From NCBI GenBank assembly GCA_038503065.1, contig JBCAMK010000008.1, positions 1,178,001-1,242,000 on the forward strand: 64,000 nt of DNA. The letters run 5' to 3'. The position numbers and the translations under genes were made by a program. This DNA is from Paragyromitra xinjiangensis. Taxonomy: Eukaryota > Ascomycota > Pezizomycetes > Pezizales > Discinaceae. Every line of letters starts with the position of its first letter. Position 1 is the stretch's first letter. Below the pieces are notes generated by a model. The model was given only the letters and a program-made list of their open reading frames with translations, was not told the DNA's origin and made no database searches. Positions 11,101 through 22,565 of the stretch are shown piece by piece.

Positions 11101-12317
11101 TTACCGCGGTTTGCCGCGGGAATTTGGCAGTAGTCCGGCTTTTGCTTCAGAGAGGTGCTAATGTGTCGGTCGCATATTCGTCGGGATGGACAGCGCTACT
11201 GTATGCGGCAGAACGTGGAAATGAAGAAATGGTTCAGTTGATCCTTGAAAACGGCGCCGACGTCTCGACCGCGAACAAGAATGGATGGACAGCACTGATG
11301 CTGGCGGCACTCAACGGATGTGAAGCAGTGGTCCGCCTTCTTCTTGAAAAAGGTGCTGATATGCTGGCCGTAAACGGGGCAGGAAACACAGCACTATTTG
11401 TAGCAGCATCCTACAAACATGAGGCGACGGTTCGACTCCTCCTCGAGAAGGGTACTGATACTCCGGCTACGTTCCAAGACAGAAAAAAGGCATTTTTTAA
11501 GGCGGCGTTTGATGGATGTGAGGCAGTAGTTCGGCTCTTTCTTGAAAAAGGTGTTGACGTTTTGGCTGCGAATGAGAGTGGAGAGACGGTGTTGTGTAGG
11601 GCGGTATCTGGTGGAAATAAGGCAATGATCCAGCTCCTTATCGAGAAGGGCGCTGATATCTCGACTGTGGATGGGATGGGATGGACAGTACTACACTATT
11701 CGGCGGAAGCTGGAACAACAGAAGAAGCAGCTAGATTCCTCATAGCGAACGGCATTAAAATTTCAACCTTGGACAAAAACGGAGAGACACCATTATTTGT
11801 AGCGGCTCGTAGTGGAAACTGGGCAGTAGTCCGGTTCCTCGTTGAGAACGGTGCCGATATTTCAGTTAGGAATAAAACTGGAGATACAGCACTATTGTGT
11901 GCGGCATACACGAGAGACGAGGCGATGGCCGAGCTCCTTCTCCTTGACGATACCTTGGCCGACAATAGGAGAGACGAGAGAGCACTATGGTGGGGGGAAG
12001 CGTTTAAAGGATGCGATAGTGTGGTACACTTCCTCATTAAAAATGGTGCCGACGTCTCAGTCGCGAATAACGATGGGACGACAGTCTTGGAGTTGGTGGT
12101 ACGTTCTACACAGGCGGTGGGGGAGAAAACAACAGGGTGGATTCGGCACTTCCAGAGGAAAAACGAGGCAATAATCAAGATGCTCCTCGAAAATGGTGCT
12201 GACCCTCTAGCTCCGTGCAGCGAAGGACGGACGGCGATGCAGATTGCAGTCTCTAGTGGGAATGAGACAGTGATTCAGATGCTCCAGGAAGTGTTAATAA
12301 ACAAGAGTGTGCTATAG
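8107..12317 (+). CDS. STAND/NLR-like receptor: HeLo-like/SesA-type N-domain, NACHT, ankyrin repeats
   Basis: Six exons (8107-8528, 8594-8724, 8787-8966, 9033-9057, 9120-9683, 9908-12317) join in frame to 1243 aa. Residues ~1-140 are the fungal STAND N-terminal domain (start MEVLGIAASIIAVIQL). The NACHT NTPase follows: RKQVLDWL lead-in, Walker A GIPGAGKT (~243-251), Walker B VFLIFDALDE (~340-349) and LFLTSRDY. From ~668 to the end lie about 17 ankyrin repeats of 33 aa (TPLHLA..GHEAVVRLLIERGA type). Proteins of this architecture act in fungal heterokaryon incompatibility and innate-immunity-like responses, the repeats sensing ligand and the N-domain signalling; the ligand here is unknown. All exons are open, so the gene looks intact. 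Oddities: the P-loop lies on a 25-nt exon, and the last intron (224 bp) is much longer than the others. Confidence 0.9.
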
Positions 12318-13314
12318 AGGATCGAGTCATGTAGATTACATGGTAGTATGGGTTTCAATCTCAACTAGACAGTTTATTTGTATGGCTGGTGGGTTGTTTG
12401 GAGCTACGGAAAATTTGGACCATCATGGGTATGGGTAATAGTTGTAACTCCTGCCACGGGAATTCCTTTCTGTGTTTCGTTAGATATTATGAGGAATGGC
12501 CGACGAAGGAAGCTTCCGGGGTTAGGCGTTCGAGGTACTGAGTCGTATTGAGCTTTGTATCTAGGAAGAACAAATTGACCAACACGAGTGACGCAAATCC
12601 TTTCTAAAGCCTATGCACTATCTCAAATGCAATGAGATCAATACCTGTGACCAACCCACGATTATGTATTCGTCTAAAAACAACAAACCGTCACCTTCAG
12701 TAAATGAATTACTACTACTACTACTAACCGTCACCTTCAAGCTGGTGCGTCGAGTGATATCTAATGATCCACATAGGGTCAAACCTTCTGACTGGACAAA
12801 GACCTGGAACCCCAATAACCCAACCCGCAGAACCCTGTATAAAAAAAGGTCTCCCTAATCACTGATACTAAAACCCAGCCAGCTCTCAAAACTCGTAGTC
12901 ACAGGCACCTTTTTAAGGACGACATCCTCAACACAAATTCACTACCCGTCAGACCTAATGATAATATGCAATTGCTATATAACCGCCAAAAGCCCTCTGA
13001 AGGAAAAGAAAAAAGTTAAAGAAGCAAACCCAGACACCCGTACATACAGAAAATCGAGTAAGTGGAAGAGGTCTAGATAAGACCGATAAGATCAGTTTTA
13101 CAAGTAGAATGAGTAGCGTATGAGAAAGGAAATAGAGGAAAGAGGAAATAGGAAATAGGAAATAAAGTTCAGAAAACAGACCAACAACCTGCCGCGCCCA
13201 TGCAAGAAAAGCTCACGAGTTCCATAAAACCAGGAAGTAAATAAAAGGTAGTACCAAACCGAGATATAAAAAACTCAAAACTCAAAACCCAACCAGCAAA
13301 GAAACGTACTCCAC
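12318..13314. other. Intergenic region between STAND receptor and CaM kinase
   Basis: No gene supported. It contains the second 14-bp-duplication-flanked micro-insertion (12686-12739) and purine-rich GGAAATA repeats around 13130-13165. It probably holds both genes' 3' ends. Confidence 0.5.
12686..12739 (+). mobile_element. 5'-truncated retroposon insertion with 14-bp target-site duplication (copy 2)
   Basis: The 14-mer AACCGTCACCTTCA is present at 12686-12699 and 12726-12739 with non-matching outer bases. The enclosed 26 nt start GTAAATGAAT and continue as a (TAC)n-type run. Core and tail match the 40-nt insertion at 116-155 in opposite orientation, whose target duplication has a different sequence but the same length. 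It lies about 370 bp downstream of the STAND receptor stop codon. Confidence 0.7.
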
Positions 13315-14857
13315 CTAACTAACCCCACCTCTCCCATCTGCCATCCTCTCACCAGCCAACTTCTCCTCCGCAGTCCTCTCAATACCAGCCTTCTCCTCCT
13401 CCGCTTTCATCTCTCTCACCTTCGCCAACACAACCTCTCTAAAAATCGCCCCTCTCGCCGCTTTACTCAGCCTCTTCGCCGCCTCACCCCCCGACCCTCC
13501 TGCCTCCCCTACAACCGGTCGTGTTGCCGCACCGGTGATACCCTCCCGCGCAGCCTGCCCTGGATCCTTCGGCAGGTCCCCGCCATCAGGGTCCTCATCG
13601 CGCATCTTGAGCGCTTCGATACGATTCGCGAGTTTCACCATCTCAATCCCGCGGCGAAGCCGCGCTTTAGCCATGTAGGACTTGATCTCTGGGAGGAGAT
13701 CATGGTCGGTAGCAGTCTCGCCCTTAAGCCACGAGTGTTTAAGAGCCTCCTACAGCGCGTCAGAACCCACAATATGACACAACAGACACAAAAACAGGTA
13801 ACCTACAGCACTAGACGGACGATCCTCCGGTTTCGGCTGCAACAACGCCCCAATGAACGATTTCGCATCCTTACTAACATCCTTCCAATACTTCTCATGA
13901 AAGATAACCCTTCCCCTACTACACTCTTCAATCAACTCCGGCAACCCCTCACTCCTAAACGGACTATATCCGCAAAGAAGCGTATAGGTGATAACCCCCA
14001 GACTCCACAAATCGACTTTCTTCCCGTGGCCCTTCTTCTGCATGACTTCTGGCGCGGCGTAGCCGAAGGAGCCTGCCATGGTCGTTAGGACTTCGTCGTT
14101 TGTGTCGAGCATTTTGGCGATGCCGAAGTCGGCGAGGACTAGAGAGGAGTCGTGGGAGGGGGTGAGGTAGAGGAGGTTTTCGGGCTTGAGGTCTCGGTGC
14201 ACTATGTTGTTGGCGTGGAGGTAGGCGACGGCTGTTAGGACTTGTTGGATCACGCGGGAGGCATCGCGTTCGGTGAATTTACCGTATTCGCAGATGCGGT
14301 CGAAGAGTTCGCCGCCGGTGGCGAGTTGCGTGACGATGTAGTATTTGTCCTGGGTTGGTTAGTTGTGGTGGGGAGAATGAGGGGGGGGGAAGGTACTCGT
14401 GATTCGAACCAGTCTCGGAAGGAGACAATGTGTGGGTGGTTTAGTCGCTGGAGAAGCTTGAGTTCATCGTATACCATTTCTTCATTCCCTTTGACGCTCT
14501 TCTTGAGGATTATCTTGACGGCGACTTTTCCAGATGGACTGTCTGCTTCACGGACTATTCCGTATGTTCCTGCGCCCTATACTAATCAGCCTTATATTAT
14601 ATTAATCACCCCCCCCCCCTGTAGATATGGTGGTACGAACTAATGTTGGTCCCATTTTGTATTGAGATCTAAAGAGTGTTAGTACACATTGTATTGCAGA
14701 GTTGAAGAACTCACTTTTTGTCATAGCTGGCAGGTTGTCCATTGAGACGGTTGAAAACTGAAGATACCAGCTCCATCCCACCGCTCAGTGAGAGTCTGAA
14801 CGAAGATCGTTTTGAATGATGGCCAGGGCCAGAACGGGCAGAACTGGGACGACCCAT
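13315..14857 (-). CDS. Calcium/calmodulin-dependent Ser/Thr protein kinase (CaMK type)
   Basis: Five exons (14715-14857, 14641-14668, 14397-14576, 13807-14349, 13315-13749) give 442 aa. The kinase domain begins around Tyr51 with glycine loop GAGTYGIV (58-65), VAVK lysine K78, IVHRDLK (HRD 168-170), DFG at 191-193, and the APE equivalent in FGYAAPEVM. The C-terminal segment [20 protein letters not shown] (~325-344) is basic and amphipathic and matches the autoinhibitory/calmodulin-binding region typical of filamentous-fungal CaM kinases. It is followed by an Ala/Glu-rich tail. Expected role: phosphorylation downstream of Ca2+/calmodulin in growth and stress signalling. The 48-aa N-terminus is Ser/Arg-rich with no domain. 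Exon 2 is only 28 nt. The gene is divergent from the E2 gene. Confidence 0.88.
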
Positions 14858-15834
14858 TGTGCAGCTGTGAGTCTGGCCTGGGAGAGGAAGTGTAGAGAGA
14901 GGGGAGGTGGGTAGTAGGTTAGTATATGAGGGTAGTAGAGCTTACGAGTCTATCAGGGTATTAGTATTGGAGCGATTCCCATATATAAAGATCAGTGGGG
15001 CCTACCTATCGATCCTGCGGTCCAGGGAGGGGGGCGGTTGGAGGCTGGAACAACAAATGGAAAGGAGACACAAGCAAGTGAAGCAAGCAAAGACAGAATA
15101 GGCACACACCACACCACCGACCCACAGCTGTAGACTATTCACAGGGGCGAGAAGAGCAGTTTATCTCTCGACAGACAATTTCCACGCTTTGTTACGCGTG
15201 CGTTGTTATTGTTGTCTACAGTCTCGGCGTTGACGACGACAAAGAGCTAAGTAGCTGGTCAAGCGATTACTTATTACGATGTATCTCTACAGCAGTTAGA
15301 ACCTCTACTGCATGTCGCTTCCCCCCGCACAAACAGGAAATCCAGCCGCAGCCAAGTCCAATCATGCAGCTCCAACGGCCCGCCAGTTACATGCAAAGCC
15401 TATGCAGTAAGAACGAACGAACGCGCGAATACGGGCGTGGAGAACCAGCAGGCAAGGCTCCCAGAGCCTCGGAGACAACCCGAGTTGTAGAGAGCCGCCT
15501 TACAGGACAGGCAGAAAACCGTTGCGATCAAGACTATTTACTACGCCCGCCGTTATGCCACGATACGGCGCGAGAGAGCAGAGCTATGTATAGCATCACT
15601 GTTTCCACCACCTCAATGCTGCTGTGATTAACTCTTAAATTGCGTTCCTGCGACGTGAAATCCGCTTCACATCTCCTATCTACTCCGAACGTGGCTGTGC
15701 GAAATAATAGAAAAATAGAACCCGGCTGTGGCGAAGAGAGCCCACCCACCTGCACCCACCTGCTAACCCCCCGAAAGCTTATTCCCACCGCCATCACGTG
15801 TCCGCGTACCCCACTTCTCACCATCTCGCCCATC
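14858..15834. other. Divergent promoter region CaM kinase / E2
   Basis: About 980 bp separating two divergent start codons. Short pyrimidine-rich patches lie close to the E2 start. No element can be named with confidence and no additional gene is supported. Confidence 0.45.
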
Positions 15835-16480
15835 ATGGCACATATGTACAGCAAACGCCTCAACCGTGAACTCTCAAAGGTACCTACCACCTCCCTCTCT
15901 ACGTTCTAGCTAACAGCAATAGATGCAGCAAAGCCTCCCACCCGGTACCACTCCCTCCACACCCTGCGAACGCAGCTAACAACCCAGGGATCTACCTCCA
16001 CTCCGCCGAGACCCTGGAAACATGGCAGATGGATCTAAAGGTCCTGGATAGTAACCCGATCTACGCCGGGAAGATGTTCAGGTTGAATTTCAAGTTCAGT
16101 ACCAGCTATCCGATTGAGGCGCCAGAGGTCATGTTCGTGAGGGCCACAGACAGGGGTGTGTCATCCTCCTCTACCTGGTGGAGATGAGCTAATGGGGTAG
16201 AAATTCCAATCCATCCGCATATATATTCGAACGGGGTTATATGCTTAGACCTGCTGTCGAGTGGGAACGGGTGGAGTCCGGTGCAGAGTGTGGAGAGTGT
16301 TTGCATGAGTATTCAGTCGATGTTGACGGGGAATACTAAGAATGGTTGGTTCCTGTTTCCTCTGATGGGAGGGTTGTGCTGATGAGGGTAGAGCGACCGG
16401 AGGGGGATGCTCAGTTTGTGCTTACGGCTGGGAGGTCGCCGAGGGATATCAGGTTTGTGTATGATGATCCGACTGTGTAG
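15835..16480 (+). CDS. Ubiquitin-conjugating enzyme E2, UBE2W/Ubc16 type
   Basis: Five small exons (15835-15879, 15923-15944, 15988-16155, 16201-16344, 16392-16480) give 155 aa, a complete UBC fold. The catalytic cysteine is C93 in NGVICLDLL. Instead of the usual HPN triad the protein has HPH (83-85) in IPIHPHIYSNG, the hallmark of the UBE2W group, and the C-terminal part (WSPVQSVESVCMSIQSML, then a Tyr/Phe-Asp-Asp ending) also fits that family. UBE2W enzymes attach ubiquitin to the alpha-amino group of substrates with disordered N-termini; the same activity is inferred here. Exon 2 has only 22 nt, and all four introns are 43-47 bp. The first Met of the frame is used, as in relatives. Confidence 0.9.
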
Positions 16481-19400
16481 GGTAGGTTGGAGCTGGGTGG
16501 GCTGAGTGGATTGGGATTACGAGTGGGATGGATTACGGTTGAGTTCCGTGGAGTGATTACCCGTGTTAGCAGACAGATTAGGAGGTTCGGAGGTGGAAGC
16601 GGAAAGCATTGATATCTCATGCGGTAGATGAAAGAGCTTGGGTTTCTGGTTCCCTTGGGTCCGGTAGTCATTAGAGCATGTTCTATTACGATGTGTAAAC
16701 TGCGGTGTTTATCGTTCTGGAACTATTTCATGTGTTCTGAGCTGTTTACAAGCACAAAGCTTTGTCAGGCCCTCTACCGCCTGCGTGTAGCTGGGCACGA
16801 AACATGTTTCTACATTGTGACATCAAATAGCCAACTTGCTCAACATAAGGCAATTACTCAGCGTCTTCCGAATTGGCATACAGGATCTCAGCTTATGTAA
16901 ATGGGACCCTAGAGATGACTACTTATGGAAAGTTTCTCAAGCCGTAATTATTCTCCAGATATACCACTCACCAGCGTAGCTTTACTATGGGCCATCGATC
17001 CCAGAAAGTCCTCTATTTGCGGTCGTTCGGTCTGTTTGTAAAGTGACTCCCTATTGATCTATGTCGGGAGATACATGTTCACCACACTCGCGCCATCCCA
17101 CAACGTGCGTTAGGAGCCGCCTAGAAACTCCAGCTCGCGGCCCGACGCCACTCTAGCCCCCATGCCAGCACGGGCTAGTCTGTGGCTATGGCAGTAATTC
17201 GCACATCTCGCTCCGCCCTACGATACCACCAACCTTGGGCAAATCCCGCGTTCATGGATACACCTACCTACCTAAACAAAAACCACGCCTCAACCTAATC
17301 TCTAATCCCTGACAAGCTCACCCACGGTATAACCTTTATACGATACTCCTGCTCGGAACCAATAGGGAAAGGACGGAAGTTCCTCCGATCTGCATGGGCG
17401 AAGGCTGTGCTTGTCGGCTCTAGCCGGGTCGGCATAGCCACTCCGGTGAGGTAGAGGTTATGGGAAGTGTCGTGGGTGGACTTGTGAGTTTGGGGAGTGT
17501 TGGGGGTGGGGCTTATGGTTGGGGGAGGAACTTTGGGGTTTGCTTTATTGATGGGGGTGGGTTGGCTAGGAGCGCTAGAATCGGGAAGGTGGGTTGGTGA
17601 TGAAGTGGTGGCTATGCATGGTAGGTCTGGAACAGCTTTGGATGCTGAGTGTATATGCGGTTGCTTCTTAGCAATAAATATAGGGGCGGCTCTGGAAAGC
17701 TATAAACGCAAGAAATGTAGAAGCTCATAGAGGGGAGTTTAGGAATAATGTAACTATTCTTGAGAACCGTATGGATGGGTAATTCTTTAGGAGATCTATG
17801 GGCTTTCTCCGAGTCTTGTCCTAGGGATAGTCGCTCTACCGCTTAAACAGTCTATTCTGTATGAGTTACTGGCATCTAGAAGGGCGAGAGCAGTTTCCTT
17901 ATTTAGCTCATGCGAATATCAAAGCCTTGAACTACAGTACATAGGAACTCTATACCACGGGAGCATTATTCGCTAAGACACCTCCTGGTAGAGATGGGCT
18001 TTATGGTACATTAGGTAGAGGATAAAGATTATTTACGAACTGGAGTACTGCTCTTGTATCTATGCTCTTGCCCGAGATAGACAAAGCCTAGCTAGGAAAT
18101 AACTTTGGGGGTCTAGAAGCGAAGAGAGGATAAGCTTAAGGAATATAGTGTGTAAAAACGCAGAAAGTATAATTATTCGGGGATTTCCCGCTTCAATCAG
18201 CAAGTCCCAAGAAATAGATTCAGGGCGCGATCAGGAACATAAGTAGGCTATTTGGCTTTTTGTGAAGATCTCATTGACCCCACTTAGGGCTTTTCGATTT
18301 GTTTACTCGGTACTTCGAAGTGAGGTGTGGTTGACTGTTTCGTTATGCGAGTGATCATCTGTGATAGAAATTTCGTGTAGTGATCTGAGCCTATGAATAG
18401 AGTTGGGCGGGGTGGTTCGGGTTTAGCCACGTTGTTAGCCCCTGGCTGGGAGGGTGTGGTGTAAAGATTAGAGGGGCCGTTATCGTGATAGGGCAGTGGT
18501 GGGTTCATCTATTATCACTCGGCATGATGAACCAGATTTGTGGAAGTGGTAGGCAGTAGGGAGGCGGGGAGCATCGATTGTTTATTCTCTATAGACTAAT
18601 ATCTTCCTATTAGAACCCAAAATTCTATGCGCCCACATGTTTGTGTCTTCAAATTTCTACCTATAAAGTCCCATCCGAATAAGGTGGTGTTGGCAAGTTT
18701 CTCCAAGAGAAATTCTCTTGGAAACGCGCTTCCTCGTGTATATGATCTGACGGTAGTCTTGAGAGAGAGCGTGAGGAGCGAGTTGGTCTGGAATAGAGTA
18801 CATGTGTGTAAATTTAGAGGCAGCGGTTCCTAGAATACGCGGTTCCTAGTCTACGTACTGCGTATGTCATTCCATCGATCCCTTGCCCCTCAACTCCTTA
18901 CCACAATCATTGACTCTGAAACTGGGTAGACTTTAACCGTGGGCTAATTCTAACCGCAAACCACTCCCAATAACAAGGCCTTGGAGTAGGGATGGTAATG
19001 CTGAACTAACCGGCCAACGCAGATTCGAATCCTGCCTCGACCACACAATATTTCCCGTTTTTGGATCTACTTCTGGCTGGGTTATGGTGTTGTTGTTAAA
19101 TATACCTTTTCCTGCTAGTATACGATACGAAGTTAAGATGTGGGTTTATGGTTGATGTCGCTTTTGTTGGTCTAGAAGAGCTAGGCTGTGTGTAGACGTG
19201 GCCTAGGTTGGTTATTGGTGTATTAAGTGTAGTTGTCAACTACTTGGAACGACAGGATACCAATGAAATACGGAAAGCGTTTCTCTTCGTAGAAGCTTCG
19301 TCATAGTACCTCCCTGGGTTCATTGGGGTCTTTATCTAGCACATTCGCCTCCCGCCTATCGTATGTATCTTTGGGATGAACTGCTGAAGTTCGCATTAGA

Positions 19401-20133
19401 CCGGCCAGCTATCCAAAAAGCATACCGTTCGCCTGGAGCATCCCACCGGAAAGCTGCCGCACGATATAACCACCCCCCAAACCCACACTTCCAACTCCCA
19501 AAACCTGGATCCCATAGACTCAGACCTGCTGAGTTCGGATCGACCAAACCCATGCAAGGATCGACCGGGAGTGCAACTCCCACGGGCTCGGAAATTAAAC
19601 CGTCGAAATAAAGTTACCCGGCGCCTCACCTTGCAATTGGCGGACGGTATGACGGAAGAGAGACATCCCGGTGCGACACAATCCCGGAATCCAACGAATC
19701 AAGCATCTCTATTCACCAGCCTCACTGCCCCCCCGGAAACCCTGTAACGTCACAGCTACGATAGTAATGGATGGGATGGCTGAATCTCGGTTGTCTGTGC
19801 AGTTTTCTATCCATAGGACGCACGCGGCTGGACATGCATTCTTGCTTGCCATGCGCTTGTAGGGCAGATGGATAAGCATCGGGGGTGGAAGGGGGGGGGG
19901 ATATATATATCCTCCCCGCTTGATTCACGGAGGAAGGTCCGTAATTGATTTTTTTGGGTTTTTTTTCCTTCCTCCCTCGTACTCGAGTTTTCGGACTCCG
20001 GTTCAGCGCCATCCTGATAACCCAGTCTTATTTAGTCCTGGTTGACACGTGCTGCCGACTATTTCTACCACTTAAATAATTCTCCAATTATTTTCTCGAT
20101 AACTATCTAATCGACTATTACTATTCTTCCCTA
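16481..20133. other. Intergenic region without supported protein genes
   Basis: 3.65 kb. It includes a G-rich plus-strand segment (17470-17580), a tRNA-like/SINE-head candidate (18985-19047) and homopurine/AT runs before the hydrolase gene (19885-19930). Open frames of 60-96 codons here show no domain, splice model or coding character. Confidence 0.5.
18985..19047 (+). repeat. tRNA-like fragment with A- and B-box resemblance (possible SINE head)
   Basis: CAGATTCGAATCCTGC at 19020-19035 is a good T-arm/B-box, and TTGGAGTAGGGATGGTAATG about 30 bp upstream resembles an A-box and D-loop. The matching 5' acceptor strand (GGTCGAG expected) is missing, so this is not a functional tRNA. A (GTT)n stretch follows about 60 bp downstream, which would fit a SINE tail. 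No target duplication was identified. Confidence 0.3.
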
Positions 20134-22565
20134 ATGGAAAAAACTAGTACAATGGATTGGGATAGTCAAGTAGGCGTCTCTTCATCTCTCCCTCAGACCT
20201 CACACCCTACAGTCTCAACAGCATCTTCAAGCTCACGATATCCTCCGCGGGGACAACTACCCTCCCCACCCCAATCACCACGAGAAGACTCTAGCGGGCT
20301 CTCAGAGGAGGAAGAATCCGGATACAATGATGTTGTACGTCTAGGCGAAGGCAAAAACGTCCAAGAAATTGACGCTGAATCCCTTATTGCACCAGTGATA
20401 TCACGAACCCAGTCCACAGCGCTGTACCGGAATGCAGTAGCGCCTAGTACGCCGCCGGAGGCATTCCTAGAGGATGATGGGGAGAGTCCGTCGATGCAGA
20501 GTTTGGATAGGATCCCTGAGTCTCCGAAACACTCGCAGACGTATGGGGGTGCTGTGAGGAATTATCCACAGATAATTGCGCGCCCTCCCCAGCCGCGGGG
20601 TGAGGTGGGGAAGAGTTCGGTACAGGGGAAGAAATCGAGGGCGTTTGGGTTTCAGGTTCCGTCGCTGCAGTTGCCGAATGTTAGTTTACCGTCATTACCG
20701 AATGTTACGCTGCCATCGTTTGGTGGGAAGAATGCACGGGTGCGTTCGAAAACGTTGTTTAACCCTCGAAATGGAGGCAGTATTAATCCTCCTTCCTTCA
20801 CCGACCGTGCTACTGCATTTTTCAACCGTCCTACAGAGACCACCGGTAGTCGTTCAGCAGAGATAGATACCACCAGTCATACAGTGCCACATCCACCAAC
20901 CCACCGTCGTTCTTCCTCCACCCCATCAATACGACCCAAAACCGCCCTCAACCCTCCCACCAATATCCCAGACCCAAGAAACTCCCTCTCACGAACAATA
21001 TCCACCACTTCATCTCTCGGCGATGATGCCAAATTCCTCCACATCCATTCCCCCGCCAACGCACGCATCAAGGCCATCCGCGACAACTTCCTCGACGGCC
21101 TCCCCACATTCGAGTTCCCACAACTAGCCCAATTTAACCCCTTCACAGACACCGACTCAGCCCCCGCCGCCCCGGCATCAAACGCCACCTCTTCGAAATC
21201 CCCAAACCTAGAAGCCCTAGACACACTCACCGGGGACGTCGTAGTCCTAGGCGGATATCGAGGCTCCATACTACGCGATAAAACCAACGGAAACCGCCGC
21301 GTATGGGTGCCGTTGAAAGTCGGACTAAACCTAAGAAAAGTCGACCTAGAAGTCGGCCTAACTCATGAAGACGAAGAACGTATGCACGAGAAGATTGTAG
21401 CTGGCGGGATGCTAACCCATATCGGCCCGGTAGATATCGCTAAGAAGCTCTTAAAGCGGCTACGGTCTGGGGCGGAGCAGCATGGAAGACGGGTTCATGA
21501 GTGGGGGTATGATTGGAGGTTGTCGCCGGAGTTGCTGTCGAAACGACTGATTGAGTTTTTGGAGACACTCCCGTGTAATGGTGGTGGGAAGGGGGCGTTG
21601 GTGATTGCGCATTCGCTTGGTGGGTTGATTACGAGACATGCGGTGAATTTAAGACCGGAATTGTTCTCGGGGGTTGTGTATGCGGGAACCCCGCAGACTT
21701 GTGTTAATATTTTGGGACCGTTGAGGAATGGGGATTCGGTTATGTTGAATTCGAAGGTGTTCACAGCACAGGTGGTTAACCCTTGATCCTGTGTGTGGGT
21801 TAGAGCTGATAAGAATAGGTTAATTTCACGTTACGAACATCATATGCATTCCTCCCTGAAGACGGGCAATGTTTCGTCGACCGAACCACGGGCAAACCAA
21901 TCCCAATCGACTTCTTCAACGTCGAAACATGGAAAGAATACCTCCTCTCACCCTGCGTATCAACCCACGCCCCATTCCCCGTCCCACAAGCCACCAGCTC
22001 CACCTCAGTCCTCAGCAGTCTCAACCCTCTCTCCGACTCCACAATCCTCCGTCCATTCTCATACGTCGACCGAAAAGACCCCGACCCTGTCCCAGCAGTA
22101 ACGAAAGACCGAACCCTCGCCCCGCAAATGGCATCTACATCCGAAGACCTCCACCTCCCGCAGCAATCCCAACAACTTCAAACTCAGTGTACTCTCCCTC
22201 TCTCATCCACTATCCCGTATCTGGAGCGCACGTTGTCAGAGACACTCCGGTTTAGAAAAGCTCTTGCGTTTCAACCCGAGCTTGAGAAGCGGTACCCGCC
22301 TATGACGGTGCTGTACTCGAAAACCTCACCGACTGTGCGTGGGGCTAGGGTCGATGGTACAGAGGGTATTAAGAGGGCGGATGCGTATGTTGATTTGCTG
22401 TTTGGAGCGGGTGATGGGGTGTGTTTGGCGCGGAAGGCGATGTTGCCGCAGGGGTATAGGTGTGTGAAGAGGGTGGCGGTGGATAGAGGGCATATTAGCT
22501 TGTTGGGGGATTTGGAGGGGGTGGGGAGTTGTGTTGCTGCAATTGTGGGGGAGAGGGGGTGGTAG
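20134..22565 (+). CDS. LCAT-like alpha/beta-hydrolase (lipase/acyltransferase family)
   Basis: Two exons, 20134-21771 and 21819-22565, join in frame through a 47-bp intron to 794 aa. Residues 1 to ~330 are Ser/Pro/Thr-rich and probably disordered. The hydrolase domain starts at VVVLGGYRGSILRD and contains RVWVPLKVGLNLRKVDLEVG, the GxSxG-like nucleophile elbow IAHSLGG (Ser ~493), and near the C-terminus GAGDGVC (Asp ~744) and RGHISLLGD (His ~770), completing a Ser-Asp-His triad. This pattern fits fungal lecithin:cholesterol acyltransferase-like proteins; the substrate (phospholipid or sterol ester) is not predictable. No signal peptide is visible, so an intracellular or membrane-associated location is likely. 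Codon usage is uniform across both exons. Confidence 0.8.

Noticed and set aside
20193..21764. Several minus-strand frames inside the hydrolase gene
   Set aside because: They are antisense shadows of a well-supported plus-strand gene with a complete catalytic triad.
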